This document shows positions 7,652-16,343 of a DNA stretch of 64,000 nt, one piece after another. Location of the stretch: the IMG/VR virus record IMGVR_UViG_3300009320_000008, positions 1-64,000 of that record. One strand, written 5' to 3'. Position numbers and translations under genes: made by a program. The notes beneath the pieces were generated by a model. The model ran no database searches, had not been told where the DNA came from, and worked only from the letters and a program-made list of their open reading frames with translations. The stretch comes from a virus. The stretch's first letter is position 1. Each line of letters starts with the position of its first letter.

Positions 7652-8746
7652 TCATTTACTCCAATGTTTTTTATGTGCACCGCACTTTGTACAGTAGTCA
7701 AGTTGTTTTTCAAGAACAGATTTATCTAATTCCAACTTCTCACCCGCCTCAGATATGGCTAAAACTCGTTTGTTTGACTTCTGTATAGCGTTGCATAGCC
7801 CCAAAATTACGTTGCGTTTTTGAGCTATTAGAGATCGTTTATTTACAAGTTCCAGAATATCATTGACGGGCTTCTCCGCTTCGAGTAGAAACTCCTTGTT
7901 TTTTATAGACTCTTTTAATAATCCAATTTGTGTTATAAGAAGTGAAAGAGATTGGTAACGTTTTTGTTTATCCTTTCTTTTTGCTATTAGGTCTTGCAGA
8001 GCAGCAAGTTGTGGGGATGTTCCCTCAATCCATTTGTTAATTCCATCAACGTCTTCATAGGATCCTTGTAAATTGGTTATCAATGTTTGTAGACTGGATA
8101 TTTTATATTCCACCCGCAGTTTTTTTGATATAAGGACGTCAAGTTCCTCAAATTTCGTCTTTAGGGAGGGAACATGAGACAAAGCCTCCAATTTTTCTTT
8201 CGTTTCTTTTATGTCCGTTTTTACAATGTCCCTCTCATGTTTTCTCTTTGAAACATCGCTATTGGCTAATGCAAGGACCTCATTAATGATCTCCAATCCA
8301 ACAGCCTTGTTCACCTTCTTACCTGCTTGACCTGGTGAATCGTCAAGGATGAAGTATCCATCCCCTTGACTTCGCAAATTACGAGCATCCATTCCTGTGA
8401 TACTCTTTATCTCATCGGGAACTTTTCCACTTAATGCTTTAAGAGGATCGTTTTCTTCGTTTCCAGGAGCCCCCCATCTGTACAAGTTCTCCTTATTGTT
8501 GCGCTCTCGGCTAATCCACGAACCATCATCATAGCCTATAGCAGATATGGTGAAGTCTTTGGGATCAGCAAAATGAGATTTGAATCCGAATCCCGTAATG
8601 CTATTCAATATGGCCCATTTTATCGGGCGGAATACGGCAGACTTTCCATGATGGCTTGTACCTTTTATAACATTCACACCGTGGTGTGCTTTAAGTACAG
8701 CAGTTTGCCACGATTGGTAGAAGGTTATTTCAACTGTGTCGATCAT
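7652..8746 (-). CDS. SbcC/Rad50-like N-terminal ATPase lobe with zinc-hook-like end
   Basis: 364 residues, ATG behind GGAGATG. The N-terminus resembles SbcC/Rad50; Walker A is GTSHHGKS (residues 29-36). A region with SQGDGYFILDD follows, corresponding to the Q-loop area, and then about 190 residues of coiled coil. The protein ends with CTKCG (Cys 352 and 355), a CxxC that could be a zinc hook. There is no Walker B; that lobe is encoded at 4650-5276. In ordinary SbcC these parts are one chain of over 1000 residues, so this looks like a shortened, split version. Confidence 0.82.
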   Translation of the reverse strand: MIDTVEITFYQSWQTAVLKAHHGVNVIKGTSHHGKSAVFRPIKWAILNSITGFGFKSHFADPKDFTISAIGYDDGSWISRERNNKENLYRWGAPGNEENDPLKALSGKVPDEIKSITGMDARNLRSQGDGYFILDDSPGQAGKKVNKAVGLEIINEVLALANSDVSKRKHERDIVKTDIKETKEKLEALSHVPSLKTKFEELDVLISKKLRVEYKISSLQTLITNLQGSYEDVDGINKWIEGTSPQLAALQDLIAKRKDKQKRYQSLSLLITQIGLLKESIKNKEFLLEAEKPVNDILELVNKRSLIAQKRNVILGLCNAIQKSNKRVLAISEAGEKLELDKSVLEKQLDYCTKCGAHKKHWSK

Positions 8747-9311
8747 TCCACATCTCCATTATCAACTCTTTGTCTATTGCATCAAAAAAGTCTGATAGTA
8801 ATGTAACTATAAATACTTGGTCATTGTATGCAAAGGTAGAGAATTTAGGGAAATAACATTCCAAATTTGTTCTTTCTTCAATCTCTTCCAATAATTCTTC
8901 ATTGAATATAATAAATTTACGGTGGCTATCCCGTTTAATGATAAGGAGTGTAAAGTCTCGTCCTGCCAGATTCTTTTCCCTTTCGGCTTTATTCCACCAC
9001 TCCCAAATTACAGGAGGTTTCCGATTGTTCAATTTATCAACAAACCCAAGGATTTCAATGTCTTTTGTATAACCTCGTTTCAGTTCGAATAAGAACAGAT
9101 CGAACAAAGGATAAGCATCAGGATGGGTGGGGCAAAGATCCCCGTATTGATAGGCTGTTTTAAGACCAGACTTTGCTCGTTCTGTAGCACGTCCCCCACT
9201 TGAATGAGTATGCCACATCAGGTCATTACGATCTCCATTAGACCACCAAAATGATAGATACTTGGATATTTCCCGTTCGAAATTTCCGCCTTTGATACTC
9301 TTTTTAGCCAT
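8730..9311 (-). CDS. PD-(D/E)XK nuclease-like protein
   Basis: 193 residues. GGNFEREISKYLSFWW at the N-terminus supplies the first acidic residue of a restriction-like fold. GDLCPTHPDAYPLFDLFLFELKRG then gives the D...ExK active site (shown here only as motif: Asp, then FELKRG). Phage resolvases and repair nucleases often look like this. It overlaps the SbcC N-lobe gene. The exact substrate cannot be read; Holliday-junction or branched-DNA cleavage is a reasonable guess. Confidence 0.6.
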   Translation of the reverse strand: MAKKSIKGGNFEREISKYLSFWWSNGDRNDLMWHTHSSGGRATERAKSGLKTAYQYGDLCPTHPDAYPLFDLFLFELKRGYTKDIEILGFVDKLNNRKPPVIWEWWNKAEREKNLAGRDFTLLIIKRDSHRKFIIFNEELLEEIEERTNLECYFPKFSTFAYNDQVFIVTLLSDFFDAIDKELIMEMWNDRHS

Positions 9312-9651
9312 CCGCTTTTCCTTCCTCTGCTAATTTCACAACAGGATCGGAGGGGGTGATGTCTGAAAAGGGCTTGCCACATGCACAACAAACCGTAATA
9401 GGAAATTGGATGCGAACATCCGTTGGAGCTCCCAATAACATCTTGGGAATTATTTTGATGATGAAAACATCTGCGAATCTGGTACTTGTGCAGGGAACTT
9501 TCCCCTCCGCAGTTTCGAATACCCCACCACACTGTTTGGGTTGGTAGTAGACCCCTTTTTGCATGGCAGCTTGAAGCAGGTCCTGGTTTAATTGTTGCAT
9601 TTTCATTGCATCCCGTTCAGCTTGTCGTCTTTGCTGTCTCGAAAGTCCCAT
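9304..9651 (-). CDS. Hypothetical Cys-containing protein
   Basis: 115 residues, ATG behind GGAGGAATT. Starts with a basic, Gln-rich helix (SRQQRRQAERDAMKMQQLNQ) and ends with a Cys-rich part (CCACGKPF) that may bind metal. It lies between the flap endonuclease and the nuclease at 8730. No family recognised. Confidence 0.65.
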   Translation of the reverse strand: MGLSRQQRRQAERDAMKMQQLNQDLLQAAMQKGVYYQPKQCGGVFETAEGKVPCTSTRFADVFIIKIIPKMLLGAPTDVRIQFPITVCCACGKPFSDITPSDPVVKLAEEGKADG

Positions 9652-9659
9652 AATTCCTC

Positions 9660-10550
9660 CTATGCAAGATCAAGGAGATCCTGCCATTTCTTTAACCATG
9701 TATTTCTAAGCATAGATTCAAATCCGTAAGTTTCAAACGTGTTTATAAAATCGATAAGGTGTAAGCTGTCAGACGTTATTTTTATAGGTCTTGTTCCTTC
9801 GAATGGAAGAACAACTAACCTTTTATTTTTTTCAATCAGAGACTTAGAATGCATTATGTCCTGATATGCTTTCGTAGTTACCTTAAGCCTGTGTTTCATG
9901 TACTTAATGGCGGTCTTTTCTTTTACTTTGGGAACGTTTGGAACGTTGTCTGTTGTGCATCCTGCTATTGTTTTTACAGTAGCCCATTCATAAGGATATA
10001 TTCCCCATTCTTCAGTGAATGACTCCTGTGTTATATGCTTTTGCGTTACAGGATCGTACATCCATGTATTCTTGTTGATAAGTTGGAATAAATCATTATC
10101 CCTTGATATTATAACGAATTTATGATTGGGATTATTTTGGGTAATAGAGGCGATTATGTCATCCGCCTCCATTCCCGTCTGAGAAAAGGTGTTTTTGAAT
10201 CCGAGACTTTTAAGAAAAGAGGATCGAAGTGTGGAGAACTGCTGATAGATTATTTTGCTCTCCCGTTTTTCTTTTTCCGTTTGTTCAGGATATTCCCTCT
10301 TTTTGTAATCAGGATAAATGTCTTTTCGGAAGTTGACAATGCTATCCCAAGCAAAAATCATCTTGTGGGCATCTAAGTCCGATCCGATCTTGTACATCTG
10401 ATGAACAAAGGAAAAGATTATCTCTGTCCTAAGATCATCGTATGTGAGATTCACATTCCTAATGGCATTTTTAGCCCGATGGCATATGAAATTGCTATCG
10501 AATATCAGGTATGTGTTATCCGTATTTTGGTTCCCACCCAAGACGCACAC
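9660..10550 (-). CDS. 5'-3' exonuclease (flap endonuclease)
   Basis: 296 residues. Motifs of the FEN/T5 D15 family are present: YLIFDSN near the N-terminus, METADD-type MEADDIIA, SRDNDLFQLI, and a helix-hairpin-helix with KTIAGCTTDNVPNVPKV. The acidic residues bind two metals that remove flaps and RNA primers during lagging-strand synthesis. The start is GTG at 10550; a TTG nine bases later is an alternative. It is next to recA, consistent with a replication-recombination operon. Confidence 0.92.
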   Translation of the reverse strand: MCVLGGNQNTDNTYLIFDSNFICHRAKNAIRNVNLTYDDLRTEIIFSFVHQMYKIGSDLDAHKMIFAWDSIVNFRKDIYPDYKKREYPEQTEKEKRESKIIYQQFSTLRSSFLKSLGFKNTFSQTGMEADDIIASITQNNPNHKFVIISRDNDLFQLINKNTWMYDPVTQKHITQESFTEEWGIYPYEWATVKTIAGCTTDNVPNVPKVKEKTAIKYMKHRLKVTTKAYQDIMHSKSLIEKNKRLVVLPFEGTRPIKITSDSLHLIDFINTFETYGFESMLRNTWLKKWQDLLDLA

Positions 10551-11643
10551 CTTCTTCCTTTTCTTGCCATGCCGTGCCTACAATATTAGCAAGTTCATCC
10601 GCAATCTTGTTGTCGCGGATATATTTTGCCAGGTTTGCCCCTGTTCCTTCGAAGTCAAACTCTGGGGCTTTGATGGTTTGCTTTGATTTTGTCCACCATC
10701 CTACCTGGTCTAAGAATGTTATGTTGGCTCCAATATCATCAATTCCATAGTCGTAATAGATCGGGAAGTCAATCTTACGTTCCTTTCCTGTAAGTTTGTT
10801 CTTGGAGACTTTTATTCGGGTATCAACTCCAACCGGCATCTTTAGTTTTTTCCACTCTTTTTGATAGCGGCTTATGATGGACAGCCACATTTCATGGGTG
10901 GCATAGAATTTTAAGGCACGACCTCCAGATCGGACCTTTGTTTCAAATCCGAATCCGATGTTGTCCCGAGTTTGTGAGACAATAATGACCAGGGAGTCTG
11001 TGTCGGCCAAACCTTTTGTAATAGCTCGGAGCAGTTCACTTGCCCACCGAGCTTTTTCGGTCTTATAGCCTCCCTTTCCTTTTGGTTTTTTCTTGACCTC
11101 ATCATTGAACGTTCCATATTCCTTTGCCATTTTTTTGGAACGTTCAATTTCCTCATTTGATGTTAGACCATCCAAACTATCTTCGACCCACACGAAAGGC
11201 TTGCCTCTATCAATTAGGGTCATAACGTTGCCGTATAGATTCTGAATGGTGCGGGATGTCACATCAGTTCGTACTCTCTGTTCAAATTTAGGGCCAAATA
11301 AATATCCCATGTTAAAAGCAAGTGCGTTTTCCGCATCACTATAAAACAAATCATATTCATCGAACCTTGGCTGATAAACCATTTCGGCAAGGCCAGTAAG
11401 AACAAGTAATGATTTACCGGCTGAACTGTCTCCAATAGGATTGACAAGGGTGCCTTTGGCGTATCCCCCATCGGGTTTGTCAGAACACGCACAATTCAGG
11501 AGTGTGCTGCCTGTCGGGATTAAATTTTCATAATCCAAAACAGGGTTTACTGGCTCCATCGGTGTTTCGATTTCTTCGATGGGGGACATGGATGTTTCTC
11601 TAACTTGATCTACAGGAGATTTTGTTGAGAGATTCAGTTCCAT
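10516..11643 (-). CDS. RecA/UvsX-like recombinase
   Basis: 375 residues. Walker A is GDSSAGKS near residues 75-82; later come VIIVSQTRDN (strand with a polarised Gln/Arg sensor) and a segment with GGRALKFYATHEMWL, typical of phage RecA relatives. The first 50 residues are an extension beginning MELNLS, shared with the protein at 34356-35192. It should coat single-stranded DNA and drive strand exchange. The start overlaps the stop of the ssDNA-binding protein gene by one base (TAATG). Confidence 0.9.
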   Translation of the reverse strand: MELNLSTKSPVDQVRETSMSPIEEIETPMEPVNPVLDYENLIPTGSTLLNCACSDKPDGGYAKGTLVNPIGDSSAGKSLLVLTGLAEMVYQPRFDEYDLFYSDAENALAFNMGYLFGPKFEQRVRTDVTSRTIQNLYGNVMTLIDRGKPFVWVEDSLDGLTSNEEIERSKKMAKEYGTFNDEVKKKPKGKGGYKTEKARWASELLRAITKGLADTDSLVIIVSQTRDNIGFGFETKVRSGGRALKFYATHEMWLSIISRYQKEWKKLKMPVGVDTRIKVSKNKLTGKERKIDFPIYYDYGIDDIGANITFLDQVGWWTKSKQTIKAPEFDFEGTGANLAKYIRDNKIADELANIVGTAWQEKEEGVRLGWEPKYG

Positions 11644-12779
11644 TATGACGTTTTCCTCCTCGGTTGAAGTTTAGGCCTCCGCCGGGGTGTCGCATTTTTC
11701 TTTTCCTCTTTTTTGTCCTCGGCGGCGGCGTCTACTGCTGGAGCCTCAGGAGGTTGTTCTGTCAGGGGAGCAGTGGGAGCATCTTTCCCCCCGGCATTTT
11801 TGGCATCAAAGCAGGGATCGAAAATATCACATGTCCGACAGTCTTTCGACTCTCCAGTATTGACACCAAAAGCAAGACCTTTGGGGCATTTTTGTTCCTT
11901 GTCAGGAGGAGTGGGATCCTCCACTGTTTTTATGGGAACATCTTTCTCACGTCCAAAGTTTGAATCGTTTTGGACTGAAATAGGAGCAGAGGCATCGGCA
12001 ACTCCCTCTGGGAACCCTTTGTCCCATTCTTCAGCGGTGGGATGCATGTTGATTGTTTCATCCAGAGGGAATGTTTGTTCAAGAATATTGTCGGGAATGG
12101 CAGGTTCAAAACGGTCCACAAACTGGAAGCCTGTATATTCATGGCTGTCCTGCTTGTTACCCTGACGGTCTACATATTGACCTGTTACTTTGGCAGTAAA
12201 AGCCACTGATTTACCGTGATCGTGATGTGACCAGGCAATGGCACCCCCTCCTCGTGGGTTCTTGGAAATCTCGTCCACGTTCTTTTCGAAAAAGAAGTGG
12301 CTGATTTCCCACCATTTCAGTCCTTTGGCCTCCTCATCTGGTGTGGTATGGTCCCATACAAAATATACACACCGACGTTTTGAATTCAATGATTTCCATT
12401 GATCTGAGGACAAGTTCTGCACTTTCATATAAGTGCAAATTGAGTCCGGTTCTTTCCAGCCTCCCGTCTTCATTTGGCAAACCAAATGTGCATCACTTAT
12501 ACGATGTACCCATAAGTCAACGAGGTAGGCCAATCGACCTTCAGGTTTAAACGGATGTTGTTTCCCGGCATAGAAGGGAATCACATCAATAATGTATCCG
12601 GCTCCTTCTTTTGTAGGGGTGACTTTGAACTGTTCCATCCCTTCAGGGAATGCGTTCGGAAGAAATATGGACCCGAACGAATATCCTTTATCATCTTTTG
12701 TGTCCATCTGGTGCTGATGTTGATCTATCAGCTCCTGTTCTTGGTCTTTTGCACGATCCCGAAATGATCCCAGTCCCAT
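11643..12779 (-). CDS. Probable single-stranded DNA-binding protein (gp32-like role)
   Basis: 378 residues. The order clamp loader, this gene, recA matches phages where this slot holds the ssDNA-binding protein. The N-terminal half is a beta-rich core rich in aromatic residues (IDVIPFYAGKQHP, RLAYLVDLWVHR, RRCVYFVWDHT). Four Cys residues late in the chain (KCPKGLAF, CRTCDIFDPC) could hold zinc, and the tail is Pro/Ala/Glu-rich then very basic (RRRPKLQPRRK). A gp32-like assignment is by position and composition, not by a clear motif. Confidence 0.55.
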   Translation of the reverse strand: MGLGSFRDRAKDQEQELIDQHQHQMDTKDDKGYSFGSIFLPNAFPEGMEQFKVTPTKEGAGYIIDVIPFYAGKQHPFKPEGRLAYLVDLWVHRISDAHLVCQMKTGGWKEPDSICTYMKVQNLSSDQWKSLNSKRRCVYFVWDHTTPDEEAKGLKWWEISHFFFEKNVDEISKNPRGGGAIAWSHHDHGKSVAFTAKVTGQYVDRQGNKQDSHEYTGFQFVDRFEPAIPDNILEQTFPLDETINMHPTAEEWDKGFPEGVADASAPISVQNDSNFGREKDVPIKTVEDPTPPDKEQKCPKGLAFGVNTGESKDCRTCDIFDPCFDAKNAGGKDAPTAPLTEQPPEAPAVDAAAEDKKEEKKNATPRRRPKLQPRRKTS

Positions 12780-12894
12780 CTTTATCCTCCTGTTTTTTGA
12801 TTTCCGTTATTACAGCGTTTGCAATGACTTTAACCACTATGTGAAGGGCCACAAGCCCTCCAAAAATTATAATTGTAATCATCCACCATTTCAT
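12691..12894 (-). CDS. Small membrane protein
   Basis: 67 residues. MKWWMITIIIFGGLVALHIVVKVIANAVI is one membrane helix (about residues 4-28), followed by a charged tail. The ATG overlaps the stop of the gene before it as ATGA, supporting translation. Its last 30 codons overlap the start of the ssDNA-binding protein gene in another frame. Function unknown. Confidence 0.5.
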   Translation of the reverse strand: MKWWMITIIIFGGLVALHIVVKVIANAVITEIKKQEDKDGTGIISGSCKRPRTGADRSTSAPDGHKR

Positions 12895-13415
12895 TTTGGT
12901 ATCCTGTTTGTTCCACTTTCAAGTTCTTTTTCGTGGAGTGATCTTCGTAAGTTTTCGGATGTTTGTCTTTCAAGAACAGGGGTTGTCCAATATTCATCAT
13001 GGTAAAGCCTTTGGGCATCCGCCATATTGCCTTTCATATTACGAAACCCATCCATGGCGATTTTATAATCATCCCGGTCGGACTGTAGTTTTATCTGGTC
13101 TATCTTAGCTTTTATGTAATCGTCTTGGGTACGATAGAATGCTTCTGTCTGTGGACCGGTAGGTTCTTTTGAGAACCCATACTCCTTAAAATTAAGGCGC
13201 AGTTCAAGAATCCACTTGCTTCGGATAGTCTTTACCCGTTCTTCAGCCCTTCTCATCTTCCTACCAGTTTGCGCCCAAAGCTTTCCCCATTTGTCGGCAT
13301 CCAAAGCTTGTTTTTGCAAACACAAGTGAAGATTATTAAGGTCAACTTTTATGTCTTCCTCATAATCATAATTAGGCATAGACTCCAGATTTTTATCATC
13401 GAATTTTTCTTCCAT
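12891..13415 (-). CDS. Hypothetical helical protein of the replication operon
   Basis: 174 residues, mostly charged helices (LQKQALDADKWGKLWAQTGR, RRAEERVKTIRSKW). Lies between the clamp loader and the ssDNA-binding protein gene. Position and size would suit a recombination mediator (UvsY-like) or a loader accessory factor, but no motif proves it. Confidence 0.65.
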   Translation of the reverse strand: MEEKFDDKNLESMPNYDYEEDIKVDLNNLHLCLQKQALDADKWGKLWAQTGRKMRRAEERVKTIRSKWILELRLNFKEYGFSKEPTGPQTEAFYRTQDDYIKAKIDQIKLQSDRDDYKIAMDGFRNMKGNMADAQRLYHDEYWTTPVLERQTSENLRRSLHEKELESGTNRIPK

Positions 13416-13423
13416 GATCCCCC

Positions 13424-15517
13424 TTAAAATGAAATATCATCATTCTTGGTTCCTGATTTGCAAGCTAACAAGGTAGCACTTGTGAGTCCTGCCCTACCAA
13501 TATACATGAAGGAATCAAAAAATAGAGATTGTATTTTGAATAGGCGCATGGACTGTGCCATCGTTGTATCCTCATTCAACATTATCGCCTCAATATAATT
13601 GAGGATTCCCCTCCTTGTTTGCTCGGCATCTCCACTGAAGTTATTCAATGCCTTTCTTGCTCTTTCCCATTTGTGATTTCCAGAAGTTGAAGGGTCGATA
13701 AGAATCTTGACAAGATCCTCTGTTTGTCTTCCCCCTGTGCTGATCATTTGCAATGCTTCAATGGCAACTCGTGGGTCTTCGATGTCAATCACCTCGTCCA
13801 GCATCTTTAAAGCCTTACCAGGTGATCCATTTGACATGAGTGTTATTTCTTCAAGGACGGGTCTGAGTGGTTCTAATCCTTCTGCTCCACATATGTCATG
13901 CAACAGGGAGAGCAGTTCCCCACGAACAAGGGGTTTCGGTTCATATTGATGGCTTCTACGTTGGATAGCTTCTCTTAATATAGGCTTTATGATTTCCATT
14001 TCAGCCGTTGCCAATATGAAATGAACATGGGCTGGAGGTTCTTCGAGACTGGTGAGAAGGGCGTTCCATCCATCAACCGTGATCTTGTGGCAATTATGCA
14101 CCATAACATTATTGGCTATATACGAATGATCCTTTTCTATTTCTAAATCATAAAATTCTATAAATCCTTTATTTCTTTCTTTATCTTTGATAACACTTTG
14201 GAAAGATTGGTCATTACTTCCTCGTTGGTAAATCTCAACACTTTCCACCCTAATTCTTTCAGTCGATCCCCTTTCTTTTTGTCTAATGATATTTGTTTTT
14301 TTGTTCTGTGACCTTTCCCGTCCACTTCTACTCCCAACATTAGTTCTATGTTCGCTATATCCAATTTGTAATTTTTTGGATAACCTTTTCTCCATTTCCC
14401 CAATCCCACAGCTACTTCCATCGGCCATCCCAAAGCAGTGGCTAAAAGTATTTGTGGTTCTGTAAAATGTCCGTTCCCTCCACGTTTTCCTTTCCAAATA
14501 TGAAGTGATCCATTCAACCGCTTTACCTCTAACATTTTCTTTATGTTTTTTTTGTTTTTCATTGGGTTTTTGGTCTTCATTCGAATAGATCTTTTCAAGC
14601 GGAGACTTTTTGATTCTTCCGAATCTGAATTCCAAAATCTTTTTAAGGATGTTTTTTGCTTTTCTTTGGTTGATTGGGAATAGACTTTCTTTCTGAATTC
14701 CCCTTGGAAATTTCTCCATTTCCCAACACATTTTTGAGAGCAGAAACGATGTCCAATCGATCTTATTCCCAAAAATGTTTTCCCACAATGTTGGCATTGC
14801 ATTGGATTTCGTGTTTTGCATTCCAAACAGTATAAAGCGTTCCATGATTTTGGACAAAATTCTTTTTGGCATCCTTGACAAATAATCATTGATTTTAGTA
14901 TCCTTTTGTGAATTTTTGTTTAGCATTAATTCACTATCATAGCAAACCAATTCATGTTTGTCAAGAAATATAGCTTTTTTCCAACCATTGTCAGTATCAA
15001 ATTCATGTTCCTTAGAACAAAACATTGAACTTCCATTAGAAAAATTCAATCTAATAACACGATCAAGAGGAACTTTGTTTATGAATTTATTTTTTACGAT
15101 ATCAATTCCCTGCCTATTGAAAACAGACTCTCCCACCTCTATTTTTTCAATGGGAACCAATCCCTTTTTTACAGTTGTGATAGGTGTTCCTTTTGCAAAA
15201 CATTCATCGAAAAAATACGCTTTCTTCTCCCCATGAGCAGGGGCATAATGAGAGTCGGTAATGACATCACGGATTGTATCTATACCCCTTGTGTTGGCAG
15301 TGTTGTAGGCGTAGAAATCAGCATCATGGATGCTCAATGCATTTTGGATGATACGAGCTAAGGTTGTCTTCCCCGTTCCCGGACGGCCTGTGAAAAGAAA
15401 GGTTGAGGGGATTTTGTCAGGATCCCTTGCTAAAACAAGACCCAAAGATTCTACCAGGGCATCATTTCCATAAAATTCATCAAGACTCTCCGGCCTATAC
15501 GTAATGTGCAAGGGCAT
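13424..15517 (-). CDS. Clamp loader AAA+ subunit interrupted by an intein
   Basis: 697 codons. YRPESLDEFYGNDALVESL and Walker A GRPGTGKT (residues 44-51) mark an AAA+ clamp-loader (RFC/DnaX-type) subunit. The Walker B reads YFFDE, then an intein of 370 residues (106-475), then CHKITVDGWNALL, so the mature motif is FFDECHKI. LEEPPAHVHFILAT follows, with the sensor 1 region. After splicing the host protein would be 327 residues, normal for phage clamp loaders. It should load the sliding clamp at 20514-21542. No separate small subunit was recognised. Confidence 0.93.
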   Translation of the reverse strand: MPLHITYRPESLDEFYGNDALVESLGLVLARDPDKIPSTFLFTGRPGTGKTTLARIIQNALSIHDADFYAYNTANTRGIDTIRDVITDSHYAPAHGEKKAYFFDECFAKGTPITTVKKGLVPIEKIEVGESVFNRQGIDIVKNKFINKVPLDRVIRLNFSNGSSMFCSKEHEFDTDNGWKKAIFLDKHELVCYDSELMLNKNSQKDTKINDYLSRMPKRILSKIMERFILFGMQNTKSNAMPTLWENIFGNKIDWTSFLLSKMCWEMEKFPRGIQKESLFPINQRKAKNILKKILEFRFGRIKKSPLEKIYSNEDQKPNEKQKKHKENVRGKAVEWITSYLERKTWRERTFYRTTNTFSHCFGMADGSSCGIGEMEKRLSKKLQIGYSEHRTNVGSRSGRERSQNKKTNIIRQKERGSTERIRVESVEIYQRGSNDQSFQSVIKDKERNKGFIEFYDLEIEKDHSYIANNVMVHNCHKITVDGWNALLTSLEEPPAHVHFILATAEMEIIKPILREAIQRRSHQYEPKPLVRGELLSLLHDICGAEGLEPLRPVLEEITLMSNGSPGKALKMLDEVIDIEDPRVAIEALQMISTGGRQTEDLVKILIDPSTSGNHKWERARKALNNFSGDAEQTRRGILNYIEAIMLNEDTTMAQSMRLFKIQSLFFDSFMYIGRAGLTSATLLACKSGTKNDDISF
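14093..15202 (-). mobile_element. Intein in the clamp-loader Walker B (DE/CH)
   Basis: Cys1 begins block A as CFAKGTPITTVKKG, then VPIEKIEVGESVFN. The block B-like region holds SKEHEFDTDNGW. The C-terminal blocks are FYDLEIEKDHSYIANN and the terminal VHN followed by Cys+1. All splice-junction residues (Cys1, penultimate His, terminal Asn, Cys+1) are present. The middle about 230 residues resemble no nuclease in this frame, but the same bases encode one in another frame (14158-14889). Confidence 0.93.
14158..14889 (-). CDS. DUF559/Vsr-like homing endonuclease nested out of frame in the intein
   Basis: 243 residues from an ATG with AAAGGA about 11 bases upstream; the frame is +1 relative to the intein. 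The N-terminus is Cys-rich (CQGCQKEFC, CLEC, CQHCGKTF, FCSQKC), suggesting zinc ribbons. A NUMOD3-like KTKNPMKN follows. The C-terminal domain has LMLGVEVDGKGH, KGDRLKELGWKVLRFTNEEV, matching DUF559/Vsr-fold nucleases used as homing endonucleases. It lies wholly within the intein coding region. It is probably translated alone and cuts intein-less clamp-loader alleles. Confidence 0.85.
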   Translation of the reverse strand: MIICQGCQKEFCPKSWNALYCLECKTRNPMQCQHCGKTFLGIRSIGHRFCSQKCVGKWRNFQGEFRKKVYSQSTKEKQKTSLKRFWNSDSEESKSLRLKRSIRMKTKNPMKNKKNIKKMLEVKRLNGSLHIWKGKRGGNGHFTEPQILLATALGWPMEVAVGLGKWRKGYPKNYKLDIANIELMLGVEVDGKGHRTKKQISLDKKKGDRLKELGWKVLRFTNEEVMTNLSKVLSKIKKEIKDL

Positions 15518-15572
15518 TATTTTCTCCTTATCTTTAAGATATTATAACATAATTTGCCGAGTTCCGAACAAA

Positions 15573-16307
15573 TTATTTTTCATAGTTGCAATGATAGGAA
15601 TAAGGAGCGTTGATTACTCTTTCCATTTGTTCGATGGTGAATTCTTTGCTGAATTCATCGATGGTATTTCTAACCGCCACCAGATTCATTTTGGCTTTGA
15701 AAGCTTTGATTGCTCGTTGGACAGCAAGTTCAATCCCTGTTTTTCTGTTGTATTGTTCCATAGTCGAGGTGATTGCCATCCCGGTGGCAATTCTCCCTAT
15801 GGGATCGGTGATGTAAAACATAGTATAGGGATCCTTTTCTTCAAGCCGCAATATCACAGGTGCGATTTTGCGGAAGAAATTTGCGTGGTTGGATATTTCA
15901 TGAAACAATTGCTCATCCTCCCAAATAGAAGTGGGAATGTATATGTTGCTGTTCGGATCAATTAATTTTTTCATGTTTGATCTACATCGTTTTATGTATC
16001 CCGAATCTTTCATTTTTCCCTCCTTTTTTGGCGGTACATTAAAATCCATTTTTTCGCTTACGTATCTTGGGTAGGCAGGATCGATAGGATTGGGGGAAGA
16101 GGGCCATCCATCATTAGGAGTAAATTTAGTTATTCCTAAGCTTTTTTCAATTATTCCATTTCCCCACACCCCGGCAATCTTTTTGATGAGTTCTGAAGAT
16201 AACATTCCTTCAGGTATAAGTCCCTGCCGTCTGGGTAAATTCAAAATAATATCTTTATTTTCTTTGGACATCGGCCCGATTGTTCTTCCTGTAAGTTCAT
16301 TGCTCAT
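15573..16307 (-). CDS. Hypothetical protein
   Basis: 244 residues from ATG 16305-16307 (MSNELTGRTIG); a TTG nine codons upstream is also possible, and neither has a strong ribosome site. Predicted mixed helix/strand with RIATGMAITSTMEQYNRKTG in the second half. Located between DNA polymerase and clamp loader, so a replication role is plausible. No family recognised. Confidence 0.65.
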   Translation of the reverse strand: MSNELTGRTIGPMSKENKDIILNLPRRQGLIPEGMLSSELIKKIAGVWGNGIIEKSLGITKFTPNDGWPSSPNPIDPAYPRYVSEKMDFNVPPKKEGKMKDSGYIKRCRSNMKKLIDPNSNIYIPTSIWEDEQLFHEISNHANFFRKIAPVILRLEEKDPYTMFYITDPIGRIATGMAITSTMEQYNRKTGIELAVQRAIKAFKAKMNLVAVRNTIDEFSKEFTIEQMERVINAPYSYHCNYEK

Positions 16308-16343
16308 ATAAAAATCTTTTATTGTGTGCTTCAAAGATATTAA

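Noticed and set aside
14093-14889. Split intein with two separate genes, as in known fractured genes
   Set aside because: The host frame is continuous through the nuclease gene, so the intein is not split at the sequence level as given.
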